Positions 1-5,869 of a stretch of DNA of 8,130 nt are shown piece after piece. Both the position numbers and the translations under genes were made by a program. The notes under the pieces were generated by a model. That model was not told the origin of the DNA and made no database searches. It saw only the letters and a program-made list of their open reading frames with translations. Source of the stretch: a bacterium (GTDB taxonomy: Bacteria > Verrucomicrobiota > Verrucomicrobiae > JAJYAR01); assembly GCA_021779435.1 (NCBI GenBank), contig JAJYAR010000096.1:1-8130 (forward strand), written 5' to 3'. Positions within the stretch are counted from its first letter, which is position 1. Every line of letters starts with the position of its first letter.

Positions 1-1202
1 TGCGTTCCATCGACGAGCACCTCCGCCGGGCGCCCCCGACTGTTGTAATTGCTGGCCATGCTCATGCCGTATGCGCCCGCGGAAAGCACGGCAAGCAAAT
101 CTCCTTCCTCGATGCACAGCGCACGTTCGCGCGCGAGCCAGTCGCCGCTTTCGCACACCGGCCCGACGATGTCGAAGGTCTTCGGCATGCCGGGCCGCGG
201 ACGCACCGCACGCACATCCATCCATGCGTCGTACAACGTGGGGCGGATGAGGTCGTTCATGGCCGCATCGACGATGGCAAAGTTCTTCTCCGCCCCCGGC
301 TTGCAGTGCAGGACCCGGGTAAGCAGGGCGCCCGCGTTGCCGACGATGGAGCGGCCGGGTTCGAGCAGGAAAAATTTGTCGCCGTGGCCGCGGCGGTCGG
401 CGCAGGACAGGATGGCCGCCACCCAGGCTTCGATCTCCGGCGGATCCTCATCCCGATAGGCGATGCCCAGACCGCCGCCGAAATCGAGGTGGGGAATCGG
501 GATCCCCTCGCGCTCGATCCGATCGACGAGATCGAACACACGGTTGGCCGCGTCGAGCATGGGGGCGATCGAGGTGAGCTGCGAGCCGATGTGACAGTCG
601 ACGCCCACGATCTCCAGTCCCGCCATGCCCGCCGCACGCCGGTAGAGGGCCGGCGCATCGCCGATGGGAATGCCGAACTTGTTGGATTTCAACCCGGTGG
701 AGATGTAGGGGTGGGTCTGCGGGTCGACGTCGGGGTTGACGCGCAGCGACACCGGCGCGCGGCGCCCCAGGCGCTGCGCGATCGCGTCGAGCAGATGCAG
801 TTCCGCTTCCGACTCGACGTTGAAGCATGCGATCCCGGCGGCCAGTGCGTCCGCGATTTCGTCCGCACGCTTGCCGACGCCGGAAAACACCACGCGCGAC
901 GCCGGAGCACCTGCGGCAAGCACGCGTGCGAGTTCGCCGCCGGAAACGATGTCGAAACCCGCGCCGGCGCGCGCGAGAAGGTGGAGGATCCCCAGATTGG
1001 AGTTCGCCTTCACCGCATAGCACACGAGACTCCGCCGCCCCGCAAGGGCATCGGCGTAGCGCCGGAACGGATCGAGCACCGCTTGCCGGGAGTAGACGTA
1101 GGTCGGCGTGCCATAGCGTTGCGCAACGGATTCCAGTGCCACGCCTTCGCAGTGCAGCTGGTTGTCGATCAGCGGGAAAGCCGCGTCGGGAGCAGTGGTC
1201 AT
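1..1202 (-). CDS. lysA: Diaminopimelate decarboxylase LysA (3' end cut by window edge)
   Basis: PLP-dependent fold-III decarboxylase that converts meso-2,6-diaminopimelate to L-lysine and CO2 in the cytoplasm, the last step of the DAP pathway. 400 codons are present. The family is usually about 415-420 residues, so roughly the last 15-20 are beyond the left edge. Visible motifs: the Schiff-base lysine in CYAVKANSN (K65); HIGSQ at 204-208; the glycine-rich phosphate loop DFGGGLG at 240-246; EPGR at 281-284; the active-site CESGD (C350), which is contributed across the dimer; and the C-terminal GAYGMSMASNYNSR. The ATG is chosen because it overlaps the lptM stop as ATGA and gives the usual N-terminus. 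No good Shine-Dalgarno precedes it, which fits translational coupling to lptM. Identity is very secure from the motifs. Confidence 0.98.
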   Translation of the reverse strand, partial: MTTAPDAAFPLIDNQLHCEGVALESVAQRYGTPTYVYSRQAVLDPFRRYADALAGRRSLVCYAVKANSNLGILHLLARAGAGFDIVSGGELARVLAAGAPASRVVFSGVGKRADEIADALAAGIACFNVESEAELHLLDAIAQRLGRRAPVSLRVNPDVDPQTHPYISTGLKSNKFGIPIGDAPALYRRAAGMAGLEIVGVDCHIGSQLTSIAPMLDAANRVFDLVDRIEREGIPIPHLDFGGGLGIAYRDEDPPEIEAWVAAILSCADRRGHGDKFFLLEPGRSIVGNAGALLTRVLHCKPGAEKNFAIVDAAMNDLIRPTLYDAWMDVRAVRPRPGMPKTFDIVGPVCESGDWLARERALCIEEGDLLAVLSAGAYGMSMASNYNSRGRPAEVLVDGT

Positions 1203-1489
1203 GGCTGGTTCGGCGGCGCAGGGCTTGGCGCCGGCGTCCGGGTGGTATCGGTCTGGGTTCCGGGCGCCGCCGTCGTCGTCGGCGCCTGTCCGGTCGTTGC
1301 CGCAGGTTTTTCCGGCGCCGCGCTTGCCGGCGGTGGGGTATGTACCGGCCAAGGGGTATTCTCGGGGTATCCCCGCAGCGTGAGCGGGCCGGTCTGGCCG
1401 CAGGCGGCCAGCATCAGGACCGAAGACAGTGCGGCGCAGATTGCAGGGGCGGACAGCGGGAGAACTCGCGCGCGGGAATGGGAAATCAT
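1199..1489 (-). CDS. lptM: LPS translocon maturation chaperone LptM (YifL-type small lipoprotein)
   Basis: Small outer-membrane lipoprotein of 96 residues. In E. coli, LptM (formerly YifL) binds the LptD-LptE lipopolysaccharide translocon and promotes correct LptD disulfide formation. What is seen: a basic N-terminus, a hydrophobic stretch at about 14-28, and a lipobox L27-A28-A29-C30. It is followed directly by GQTGPLTLRGYP, a version of the family signature CGQKGPLYLP. Residues 45-96 form a low-complexity tail rich in Pro, Ala and Thr, making the protein longer than the roughly 60-70 residues common in enterics. Its stop overlaps the lysA start (ATGA), an arrangement common in proteobacteria. 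The start ATG is 14 bases from the divergent cyaY start. The family call rests on the lipobox motif plus position before lysA; the chaperone role is by homology. Confidence 0.93.
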   Translation of the reverse strand: MISHSRARVLPLSAPAICAALSSVLMLAACGQTGPLTLRGYPENTPWPVHTPPPASAAPEKPAATTGQAPTTTAAPGTQTDTTRTPAPSPAPPNQP

Positions 1490-1503
1490 TTGGGAAATCT
1501 ACC
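1479..1503. repeat. 9-bp direct repeat across the lptM/cyaY divergent junction
   Basis: TGGGAAATC occurs at 1479-1487 and again at 1491-1499, a 12-base period. A further GGGAA lies at 1474-1478. The left copy overlaps the lptM start codon (complement of 1487-1489). The right copy contains the only purine-rich stretch usable as a cyaY ribosome-binding site (GGGA at 1492-1495, 8 bases before its ATG). The whole intergenic gap is 1490-1503. This may be a coincidence of two translation-start signals, or a regulator binding site; the sequence alone does not decide. Confidence 0.6.
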
Positions 1504-1824
1504 ATGAGCGAAACGCAATTCCTGCATCGCGTCGATCAGACGCTGGTGCGGATCGAGGCTGCACTCGAGGAAGCCGACATCGACGCCGACTGTTCCCGGT
1601 CCGGCCATGTCCTGACGATCGAACTGGAAAATGGCGCGCAGATCGTCGTCAACGCGCAGGCGCCGACGCGCCAGATCTGGCTGGCATCGCGCAGCAGCGG
1701 AGCGATGCATTTCGATGCCGACGGCGATCGCTGGATCGATCGGCGCAGTGGCGCGGAACTGTTCGAAAGCCTGTCGCGGGTGGTGACGGCCTTGCGAGGT
1801 GCGGAGACGCATCTCCTCGGGTGA
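1504..1824 (+). CDS. cyaY: Iron-sulfur cluster assembly protein CyaY (bacterial frataxin)
   Basis: Cytoplasmic iron-binding frataxin homologue. In E. coli, CyaY binds the cysteine desulfurase IscS and modulates Fe-S cluster assembly. At 106 residues it has the length of E. coli CyaY. What is seen: an N-terminal helix carrying the acidic ridge (D11, E18, E22, E23, D25, D27, D29); the beta-sheet core GHVLTIELENGAQIVVNAQ at about 34-52; the signature QAPTRQIWLAS (52-62); then GAMHF and the closing helix from about residue 83. An in-frame upstream ATG at 1429 would add 25 residues lying opposite lptM that have no frataxin counterpart, so the ATG at 1504 is preferred; a weak GGGA precedes it by 8 bases. 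Divergent from lptM and convergent with kch, so monocistronic as seen here. Confidence 0.97.
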   Translation: MSETQFLHRVDQTLVRIEAALEEADIDADCSRSGHVLTIELENGAQIVVNAQAPTRQIWLASRSSGAMHFDADGDRWIDRRSGAELFESLSRVVTALRGAETHLLG

Positions 1825-1844
1825 TGCGCGCCGCCTTGTCCGTC

Positions 1845-1856
1845 GTCGGTTCCGAC
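1845..1856. terminator. Small hairpin between convergent cyaY and kch (possible weak terminator)
   Basis: The 40-base gap between the two stop codons (1825-1864) contains GTCGG-TT-CCGAC, a perfect inverted repeat that would fold as a 4-bp stem with a GTTC loop. There is no T-run on either side, so it is not a canonical intrinsic terminator. Its position between convergent genes is the main reason to list it. Confidence 0.3.
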
Positions 1857-1864
1857 TCAGGACA

Positions 1865-3118
1865 CTAGCGGGTCTCCGTCGGGAACAGCAGGCGATTGAT
1901 CAGGTCGTTGTCGACAGTCTCCTCGAACAGCGTCCGGATCAGCAGTTCGCCGCCGAGCAGCTGCGGCGCGAACACCATGTCGGGCTGCGTGCGGCGGATC
2001 TTCTCCAGGTTTCGTGGATCATTGACCACCGCGAGCGTCCGAACCTGGGGGGCGATCTCCTTCACCGCAAGTACGGCAAAGGCGTTCTCCGCGTCGTCGT
2101 CGCGCAGGATCAGCACCATGCGCGCGGCGGGCACGCCCGCGGCGTGCAGGAGATCGCTGTCGCTGGCCGCATCGCCGATCAGCAGGTCGGTCCCCCCCGG
2201 GTACGGCAGCTCCTGCCCGGTCGGGACCACCACGGTGATGGGCACGTCGCGCTCCTGCAGGCGGCGGAAGATGTTGAACGCCAGCGTGGAGCGGCCGATG
2301 ATGACGAAATGGTTCTTGCGGGACACCTTGGCGATCCTCCCTTGCACGATGCGTTTGACGCTGCCGCCGACCAGCGGTCCGATCACCACGCCCAGCGTGG
2401 TGGCGAAGACGGTGATGCCCAGGACGATCAACGATACCGTGAACAGCCTGGCGCCGTCGGTATGGGGAACGATGTCTCCGTACCCGACCGTGGACATGGT
2501 CACGACCGCGTAATAGACGGCGGTCACCGGATCATGGATCGGCGGCCGGAACCCGGCGCCGAGCCACAGCGCGCCGAGCACGCCGTACGTCATCACGCTG
2601 CCGACGCCGAGCAGCGCGAACAGCGCCCCGGTGGTCAGGCTGCTGCGGTCGAATCGCCGCCAGTAGAGCAACAGCAGCAGCGTTTGCCCGACCGTGATCG
2701 TCAGCAGGAAGTCGAGATGTCGATGGTGATTCAGCGCCGCCGCACCGAGAATGAAGGCGAGCAGCAGGAACGAGATCAACCAGGCCAGCCGCGCCCGCAG
2801 GGCCAGACCCGCGGACATCACGATCAGTCCGAGGGCGGCGAATACCGGCGGAAGGACGAGCAGGTCGGCGATCCGGACAAGCCCGTTGGTCTGCTCCGCG
2901 TCCCGCAGCAGACCATGGAGCTGGGCCGAGTAGGGCCGCAGGAGCACCGCGCCGAGCGCGCAGTTGAACAGGGCGAGGACGATCGGAATGCCGGTACGGG
3001 CCCACCACCGGTGGACCGGCGCCACCACCGCGAGCACGGTCTCCCAGCGCACCCCCGCGGACGCGAATGCCGCCTCGATCCGGTTCCGGATCTTCAGTGC
3101 CGCTCGTATTGCAGCCAT
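1865..3118 (-). CDS. kch: Six-segment K+ channel with RCK/TrkA-N domain (Kch-like)
   Basis: Inner-membrane potassium channel subunit of 417 residues, the same length as E. coli Kch and similar in arrangement. Hydrophobic segments lie at about 43-60, 84-107, 111-129, 136-152, 162-188 and 222-249. The pore loop is at about 198-218 with the selectivity filter T210-V-G-Y-G-D215. There is no Arg/Lys-rich S4 typical of voltage sensors. The cytoplasmic RCK domain starts at about 268 (HFVIIGRSTLA, then IGDAASDSDLL at 314-324 and ADNAF-like DAENAF at 342-347). The longer in-frame ORF reaching 3433 is rejected because its extra 105 residues lie inside mrcA in the wrong frame and resemble nothing. The chosen ATG overlaps the mrcA 3' end by 25 bases with no clear Shine-Dalgarno, suggesting coupling. 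Physiological role unknown here; ion selectivity is inferred from the filter. Confidence 0.93.
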   Translation of the reverse strand: MAAIRAALKIRNRIEAAFASAGVRWETVLAVVAPVHRWWARTGIPIVLALFNCALGAVLLRPYSAQLHGLLRDAEQTNGLVRIADLLVLPPVFAALGLIVMSAGLALRARLAWLISFLLLAFILGAAALNHHRHLDFLLTITVGQTLLLLLYWRRFDRSSLTTGALFALLGVGSVMTYGVLGALWLGAGFRPPIHDPVTAVYYAVVTMSTVGYGDIVPHTDGARLFTVSLIVLGITVFATTLGVVIGPLVGGSVKRIVQGRIAKVSRKNHFVIIGRSTLAFNIFRRLQERDVPITVVVPTGQELPYPGGTDLLIGDAASDSDLLHAAGVPAARMVLILRDDDAENAFAVLAVKEIAPQVRTLAVVNDPRNLEKIRRTQPDMVFAPQLLGGELLIRTLFEETVDNDLINRLLFPTETR

Positions 3119-5499
3119 TGCGACATCGCCGGGTTGGCGCCGGTCATCGCGGGAGCGGAGCCCGGCGTCGAGGACGAATCGTCGACGCCGATGCTGGCGA
3201 TGCCGCCGTTGCCGGGCTGGAATTCCTGCAGGTAGACGTCGCCGTTGACCTGGACCACGCCCGGCGGCATCGGGCGCACGGTTTCCGGCACCCCTTTCAG
3301 CATCCCGGCCATGTAGTCGATCCAGATCGGCAGGGCGAGGTCGCCGCCCGTTTCGTGCGCGCCGAGCGGCTTCGGTTGATCGAAGCCCACCCAGGACACG
3401 GCCACCGTGCCGCCGCCGTAGCCCGAGAACCACGCGTCATGCGACAGGTTCGTGGTCCCGGTCTTCCCGGCGATGTCGTCGCGATGGAGGACCGAGGCGC
3501 GCTTGGCGGTGCCGTAGCGCGTGACGTCCTGCAGCAGGCTGTTCATCACGTAGTCGGTTCGCGCGTCATATACCTGCGGCGCATTCTGTTCCGCGACTTC
3601 CGGATGCGCTGTCATGAGGACGTGGCCGGTTCCGTCGGTGACCCGCTGGATGAGGTAGGGATGCACGGCGTATCCGCCGTTGGCGATGATCGCGTACGCG
3701 CCCAGCTCCTGCCAGGGCGTGACGGCGCCGGCCCCGAGCGCCATGGTCAGGTAGGCGGGGTTTCTGCCGGGGTCGAAGCCGAAGCGCTCGATGTACTTCT
3801 GGGCGTAATCCGGACCGATGGCCTGCAGCACGCGGATCGATACGAGGTTGCGCGATTCCGCCAGGCCTTCCCGCAAGGTCATCGGTCCCTTGAAGTCGGG
3901 TTCATAGTCTTTGGGCTGCCACGGCGTGCTGCCGGTTTCCGCCGCCGGGATGATGAGCGGCGCATCGTTGACGAGCGTCGTGGTCATCACGCCCTTTTCG
4001 ATCGCGGCGGAAAAGAGGAACGGCTTGATGCTGGAACCCGGTTGCCGCCAGGCCTGCGTCACATGATCGAACTTGTTCAGCCGAAAGTCGAAGCCGCCGA
4101 CGAGTGCCCGCACCGCGCCGCTCCGGGAATCGGCGGCGACGAACGCCGCCTGCACCGCCGGCAGCTGCGTGATCGTCCAGTCGTCGCGGGCGCCGCGGGT
4201 GAGCCGGATGATCGAACCCGGCGTGATGCGGTGGGCGCGCGGCGCATGGCGCCGGAGCGCCGCGGCCACGAACTTCAGGCTGCCGCCCCGGATCTCGACG
4301 GTCGAGCCGTCGGCCAGGCGGGCGCGCACGGCGCGCGGCCCGGCGGCGAGCACCACGGCCGCCGGAAAGCCGGGAACCTCGGGCGCGGCGGCCAGGGCCG
4401 CGGCAATCTGCCGCTTGCGCGCCTTGTCGTCGGCCGCGGCGTCGAGGTCGACGTGCCGTTCCGGGCCGCGATAGCCGCGCAGCCGGTCGTAGGCCAGCAC
4501 CTGCCGGCGCAAGGCGGTGTAGGCCAGTTCCTGGGCACGGCTGTCGATCGTCGTGACGACGTTCAGCCCGTACTCGTAGGTGTCCTCGTGATAGACGTCG
4601 GCGACCATCTGCCGGACCAGTTCGGTCGCGTATTCGGCGTGGACCCCGGAGCGGGTCGTATTGGTGAAGGCCGTTTCGCTGCCGCGGACCGAGATCGGCT
4701 GCGCCATCGCGGCATCGTATGCCTTCCGGTCGATGTAGCCGTCGGCCAGCATGCGCCCGAGCACGTAGTGCTGGCGCGCCCGCGCGAATTTCGGATTGAC
4801 CTGCGGATTGCCGGTGCTGGGTGCCTTGGGCAGTTCGGCAAGCATGGCGCACTCCGCCAGCGAAAGCTTCGACAGCGGCTTGCCGAAATACGTCTGCGCC
4901 GCGGCGGCGAATCCGTAGGCGCGCTGGCCGAGGTAGATCTGGTTGACATAGATCTCGAGGATGCGGTCCTTGGACAGTTCCGATTCGATCTTGACCGCCA
5001 TCGCGATTTCATAAATCTTGCGCAGGTATGTCCGCTCGGAACTCAGGAAGAAGTTGCGCGCAACCTGCATCGTGATCGTGCTGGCGCCCTGGACCCGATG
5101 GCCGGACACGATATCCGCGACCATCGCCCGCAGGATGCCGACGGCATCGAAACCGCCATGCTGATAGAAATTCGTGTCTTCCGCCGCGAGAATGGCTTCC
5201 TTGAGCGGTTTGGGGACGTCGCGAAGGGCGACGAACCGGCGCCGTTCCTCGCCGAACTCGCCCAGCAGGACGCCGTCGGCGCTCCACACGCGCAGCGGCA
5301 GCTTGGGCCGGTAATTGGTCAGGGCCTCGGTGGACGGAAGGCGGTGGTAGGCGAGCGCGAACAGCATCGCGCCGAGGAACGCCGCGCACGCGGCGCCGGC
5401 CCCGATGACGACGACGAGGAATCCGAGCAGGCGCACGCCGGCGCCGGGGGCCCGCCGCGATGGGCCGGGGGCAGGACCTGCAGGTCGATCCGATTTCAC
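3094..5499 (-). CDS. mrcA: Penicillin-binding protein 1A, bifunctional peptidoglycan synthase
   Basis: Class A PBP (801 residues) that polymerises lipid II (GT51 glycosyltransferase) and cross-links stem peptides (transpeptidase) in the periplasm, anchored by one N-terminal membrane segment (about 22-50). GT51 motifs: EDTNFYQHGG with catalytic E107; GASTITMQ 138-145; RKIYE 160-164; KDRILEIYVNQIYLG 177-191. Residues about 312-450 fit the PBP1A OB-like insert. Transpeptidase motifs: S489-S-I-K492 (nucleophile S489), S549-R-N551, K679-T-G-T682. All catalytic residues are present, so it should be active. The start used is a GTG with no evident Shine-Dalgarno; a GTG at codon 22 (5436-5434) would begin just before the membrane helix and is a realistic alternative. 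Divergent from pilM, as in many beta- and gammaproteobacteria; followed by overlapping kch. Confidence 0.97.
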   Translation of the reverse strand: MKSDRPAGPAPGPSRRAPGAGVRLLGFLVVVIGAGAACAAFLGAMLFALAYHRLPSTEALTNYRPKLPLRVWSADGVLLGEFGEERRRFVALRDVPKPLKEAILAAEDTNFYQHGGFDAVGILRAMVADIVSGHRVQGASTITMQVARNFFLSSERTYLRKIYEIAMAVKIESELSKDRILEIYVNQIYLGQRAYGFAAAAQTYFGKPLSKLSLAECAMLAELPKAPSTGNPQVNPKFARARQHYVLGRMLADGYIDRKAYDAAMAQPISVRGSETAFTNTTRSGVHAEYATELVRQMVADVYHEDTYEYGLNVVTTIDSRAQELAYTALRRQVLAYDRLRGYRGPERHVDLDAAADDKARKRQIAAALAAAPEVPGFPAAVVLAAGPRAVRARLADGSTVEIRGGSLKFVAAALRRHAPRAHRITPGSIIRLTRGARDDWTITQLPAVQAAFVAADSRSGAVRALVGGFDFRLNKFDHVTQAWRQPGSSIKPFLFSAAIEKGVMTTTLVNDAPLIIPAAETGSTPWQPKDYEPDFKGPMTLREGLAESRNLVSIRVLQAIGPDYAQKYIERFGFDPGRNPAYLTMALGAGAVTPWQELGAYAIIANGGYAVHPYLIQRVTDGTGHVLMTAHPEVAEQNAPQVYDARTDYVMNSLLQDVTRYGTAKRASVLHRDDIAGKTGTTNLSHDAWFSGYGGGTVAVSWVGFDQPKPLGAHETGGDLALPIWIDYMAGMLKGVPETVRPMPPGVVQVNGDVYLQEFQPGNGGIASIGVDDSSSTPGSAPAMTGANPAMSQWLQYERH

Positions 5500-5570
5500 C
5501 GTGAATGCTTGTTGACGATTAAAGGAAGCCGGACGCCGGCCTGTCGCCTGACGGCGAGGAGTGGTCGACG

Positions 5571-5576
5571 ATTATA
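5571..5576 (-). promoter_or_regulatory. Candidate mrcA -10 hexamer (TATAAT)
   Basis: Reading the minus strand, 5576-5571 is a perfect sigma70 -10 box, TATAAT, in a GC-rich background, about 70 bases ahead of the mrcA start. No respectable -35 lies at 16-18 bases: ACAAGC at 17 matches poorly, and TGCACA is too far at 20. Transcription would begin near 5564, leaving a leader of about 65 bases. The -10 is strong; the lack of a -35 lowers confidence or suggests activator dependence. Confidence 0.5.
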
Positions 5577-5670
5577 GGCGGGCGCCGATCATCGCTTGTG
5601 CAGGACAAAATTGCACCGCCTTCCGCGCCGGAGTACCGGAAACGTGCCACTCATCGACCGTTTGCAGGGC

Positions 5671-5699
5671 TTGGCTGCGGGAATTGCCCTTGCTACGAT
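5671..5699 (+). promoter_or_regulatory. Candidate sigma70 promoter for pilMNO
   Basis: TTGGCT (5671-5676, 4 of 6 to TTGACA) and TACGAT (5694-5699, 4 of 6 to TATAAT) are separated by exactly 17 bases. A TGC extended -10 lies immediately upstream of TACGAT. Transcription would start near 5706 and give a leader of about 164 bases before pilM. Spacing and extended -10 make this the best plus-strand candidate in the intergenic region, but it is not experimentally supported. Confidence 0.5.
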
Positions 5700-5813
5700 T
5701 TCGAGCGTCATCTTCAAAAAGGATGGTAACTTCCCGGATTGTAAGGAAAATGCCGGGCGGCGCTCCGAAGCAGGTCTCGGCGTGTCTATGACAATGCATT
5801 GAAATTCCAGAGG

Positions 5814-5845
5814 AAACCCGACGAACGCGTCGCCGACGCGGGTTT
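5814..5845 (+). other. Inverted repeat / hairpin in the pilM leader
   Basis: Two mutually exclusive pairings are visible. AAACCCG (5814-5820) can pair with CGGGTTT (5839-5845), a 7-bp stem with an 18-base loop. Inside it, CGCGTC (5826-5831) can pair with GACGCG (5835-5840) around a 3-base GCC loop. The structure ends 12 bases before the pilM Shine-Dalgarno. No U-run follows, so it is not an obvious terminator. Confidence 0.5.
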
Positions 5846-5857
5846 GCCGGTCTGAAT

Positions 5858-5862
5858 GGGAG
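5858..5862 (+). promoter_or_regulatory. pilM ribosome-binding site supporting a TTG start
   Basis: GGGAG lies 7 bases before the TTG at 5870, standard spacing. The nearby ATG at 5856 is in another frame, so the TTG is the only start giving the expected PilM N-terminus with a proper Shine-Dalgarno. Confidence 0.75.
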
Positions 5863-5869
5863 CGCCGCT

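Larger units (their letters stand above)
5500..5869. other. 370-bp divergent intergenic region mrcA / pilM
   Basis: It contains candidate promoters for both directions, small hairpins on the mrcA side (5528-5540 and 5544-5557), a hairpin near pilM (5814-5845), and the pilM ribosome-binding site. Short open frames here (for example 5561-5791 and 5596-5802 on plus) have no recognisable protein features and overlap the promoter signals, so I treat the region as non-coding. Confidence 0.8.

Noticed and set aside
306..1868. 520-codon open frame on the plus strand opposite lysA, running through lptM and cyaY in a different frame
   Set aside because: It conflicts with three well-recognised genes (lysA, lptM and cyaY) and shows no protein motif.
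1799..3235. 478-codon open frame on the plus strand opposite kch
   Set aside because: Composition is dominated by Arg, Gln, Asp and Gly with no recognisable fold; it is a shadow of the channel gene.
3067..5577. 836-codon open frame on the plus strand opposite the whole of mrcA
   Set aside because: It mirrors a gene with all PBP1A catalytic motifs. The antisense product is Arg/Gly/His-rich with no domains, as expected from GC-rich codon bias.
5621..5641. Inverted repeat TTCCG...CGGAA midway between the two promoter candidates
   Set aside because: Five-base arms with an 11-base spacer are expected by chance, with no supporting context.
5672..5688. Sigma54-like element TGGC...TTGC ahead of pilM
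   Set aside because: The GG-to-GC spacing is 11 bases instead of the required 10, so it should not bind sigma54.
5561..5802. Two short plus-strand open frames in the mrcA-pilM gap
   Set aside because: No plausible ribosome-binding site or protein features, and they overlap both promoter candidates.
5846..5856. Similarity to the neisserial DNA uptake sequence GCCGTCTGAA
   Set aside because: There is an extra G (GCCGGTCTGAA), I noticed no other copy in the window, and the gene content does not demand Neisseriaceae; most likely chance.
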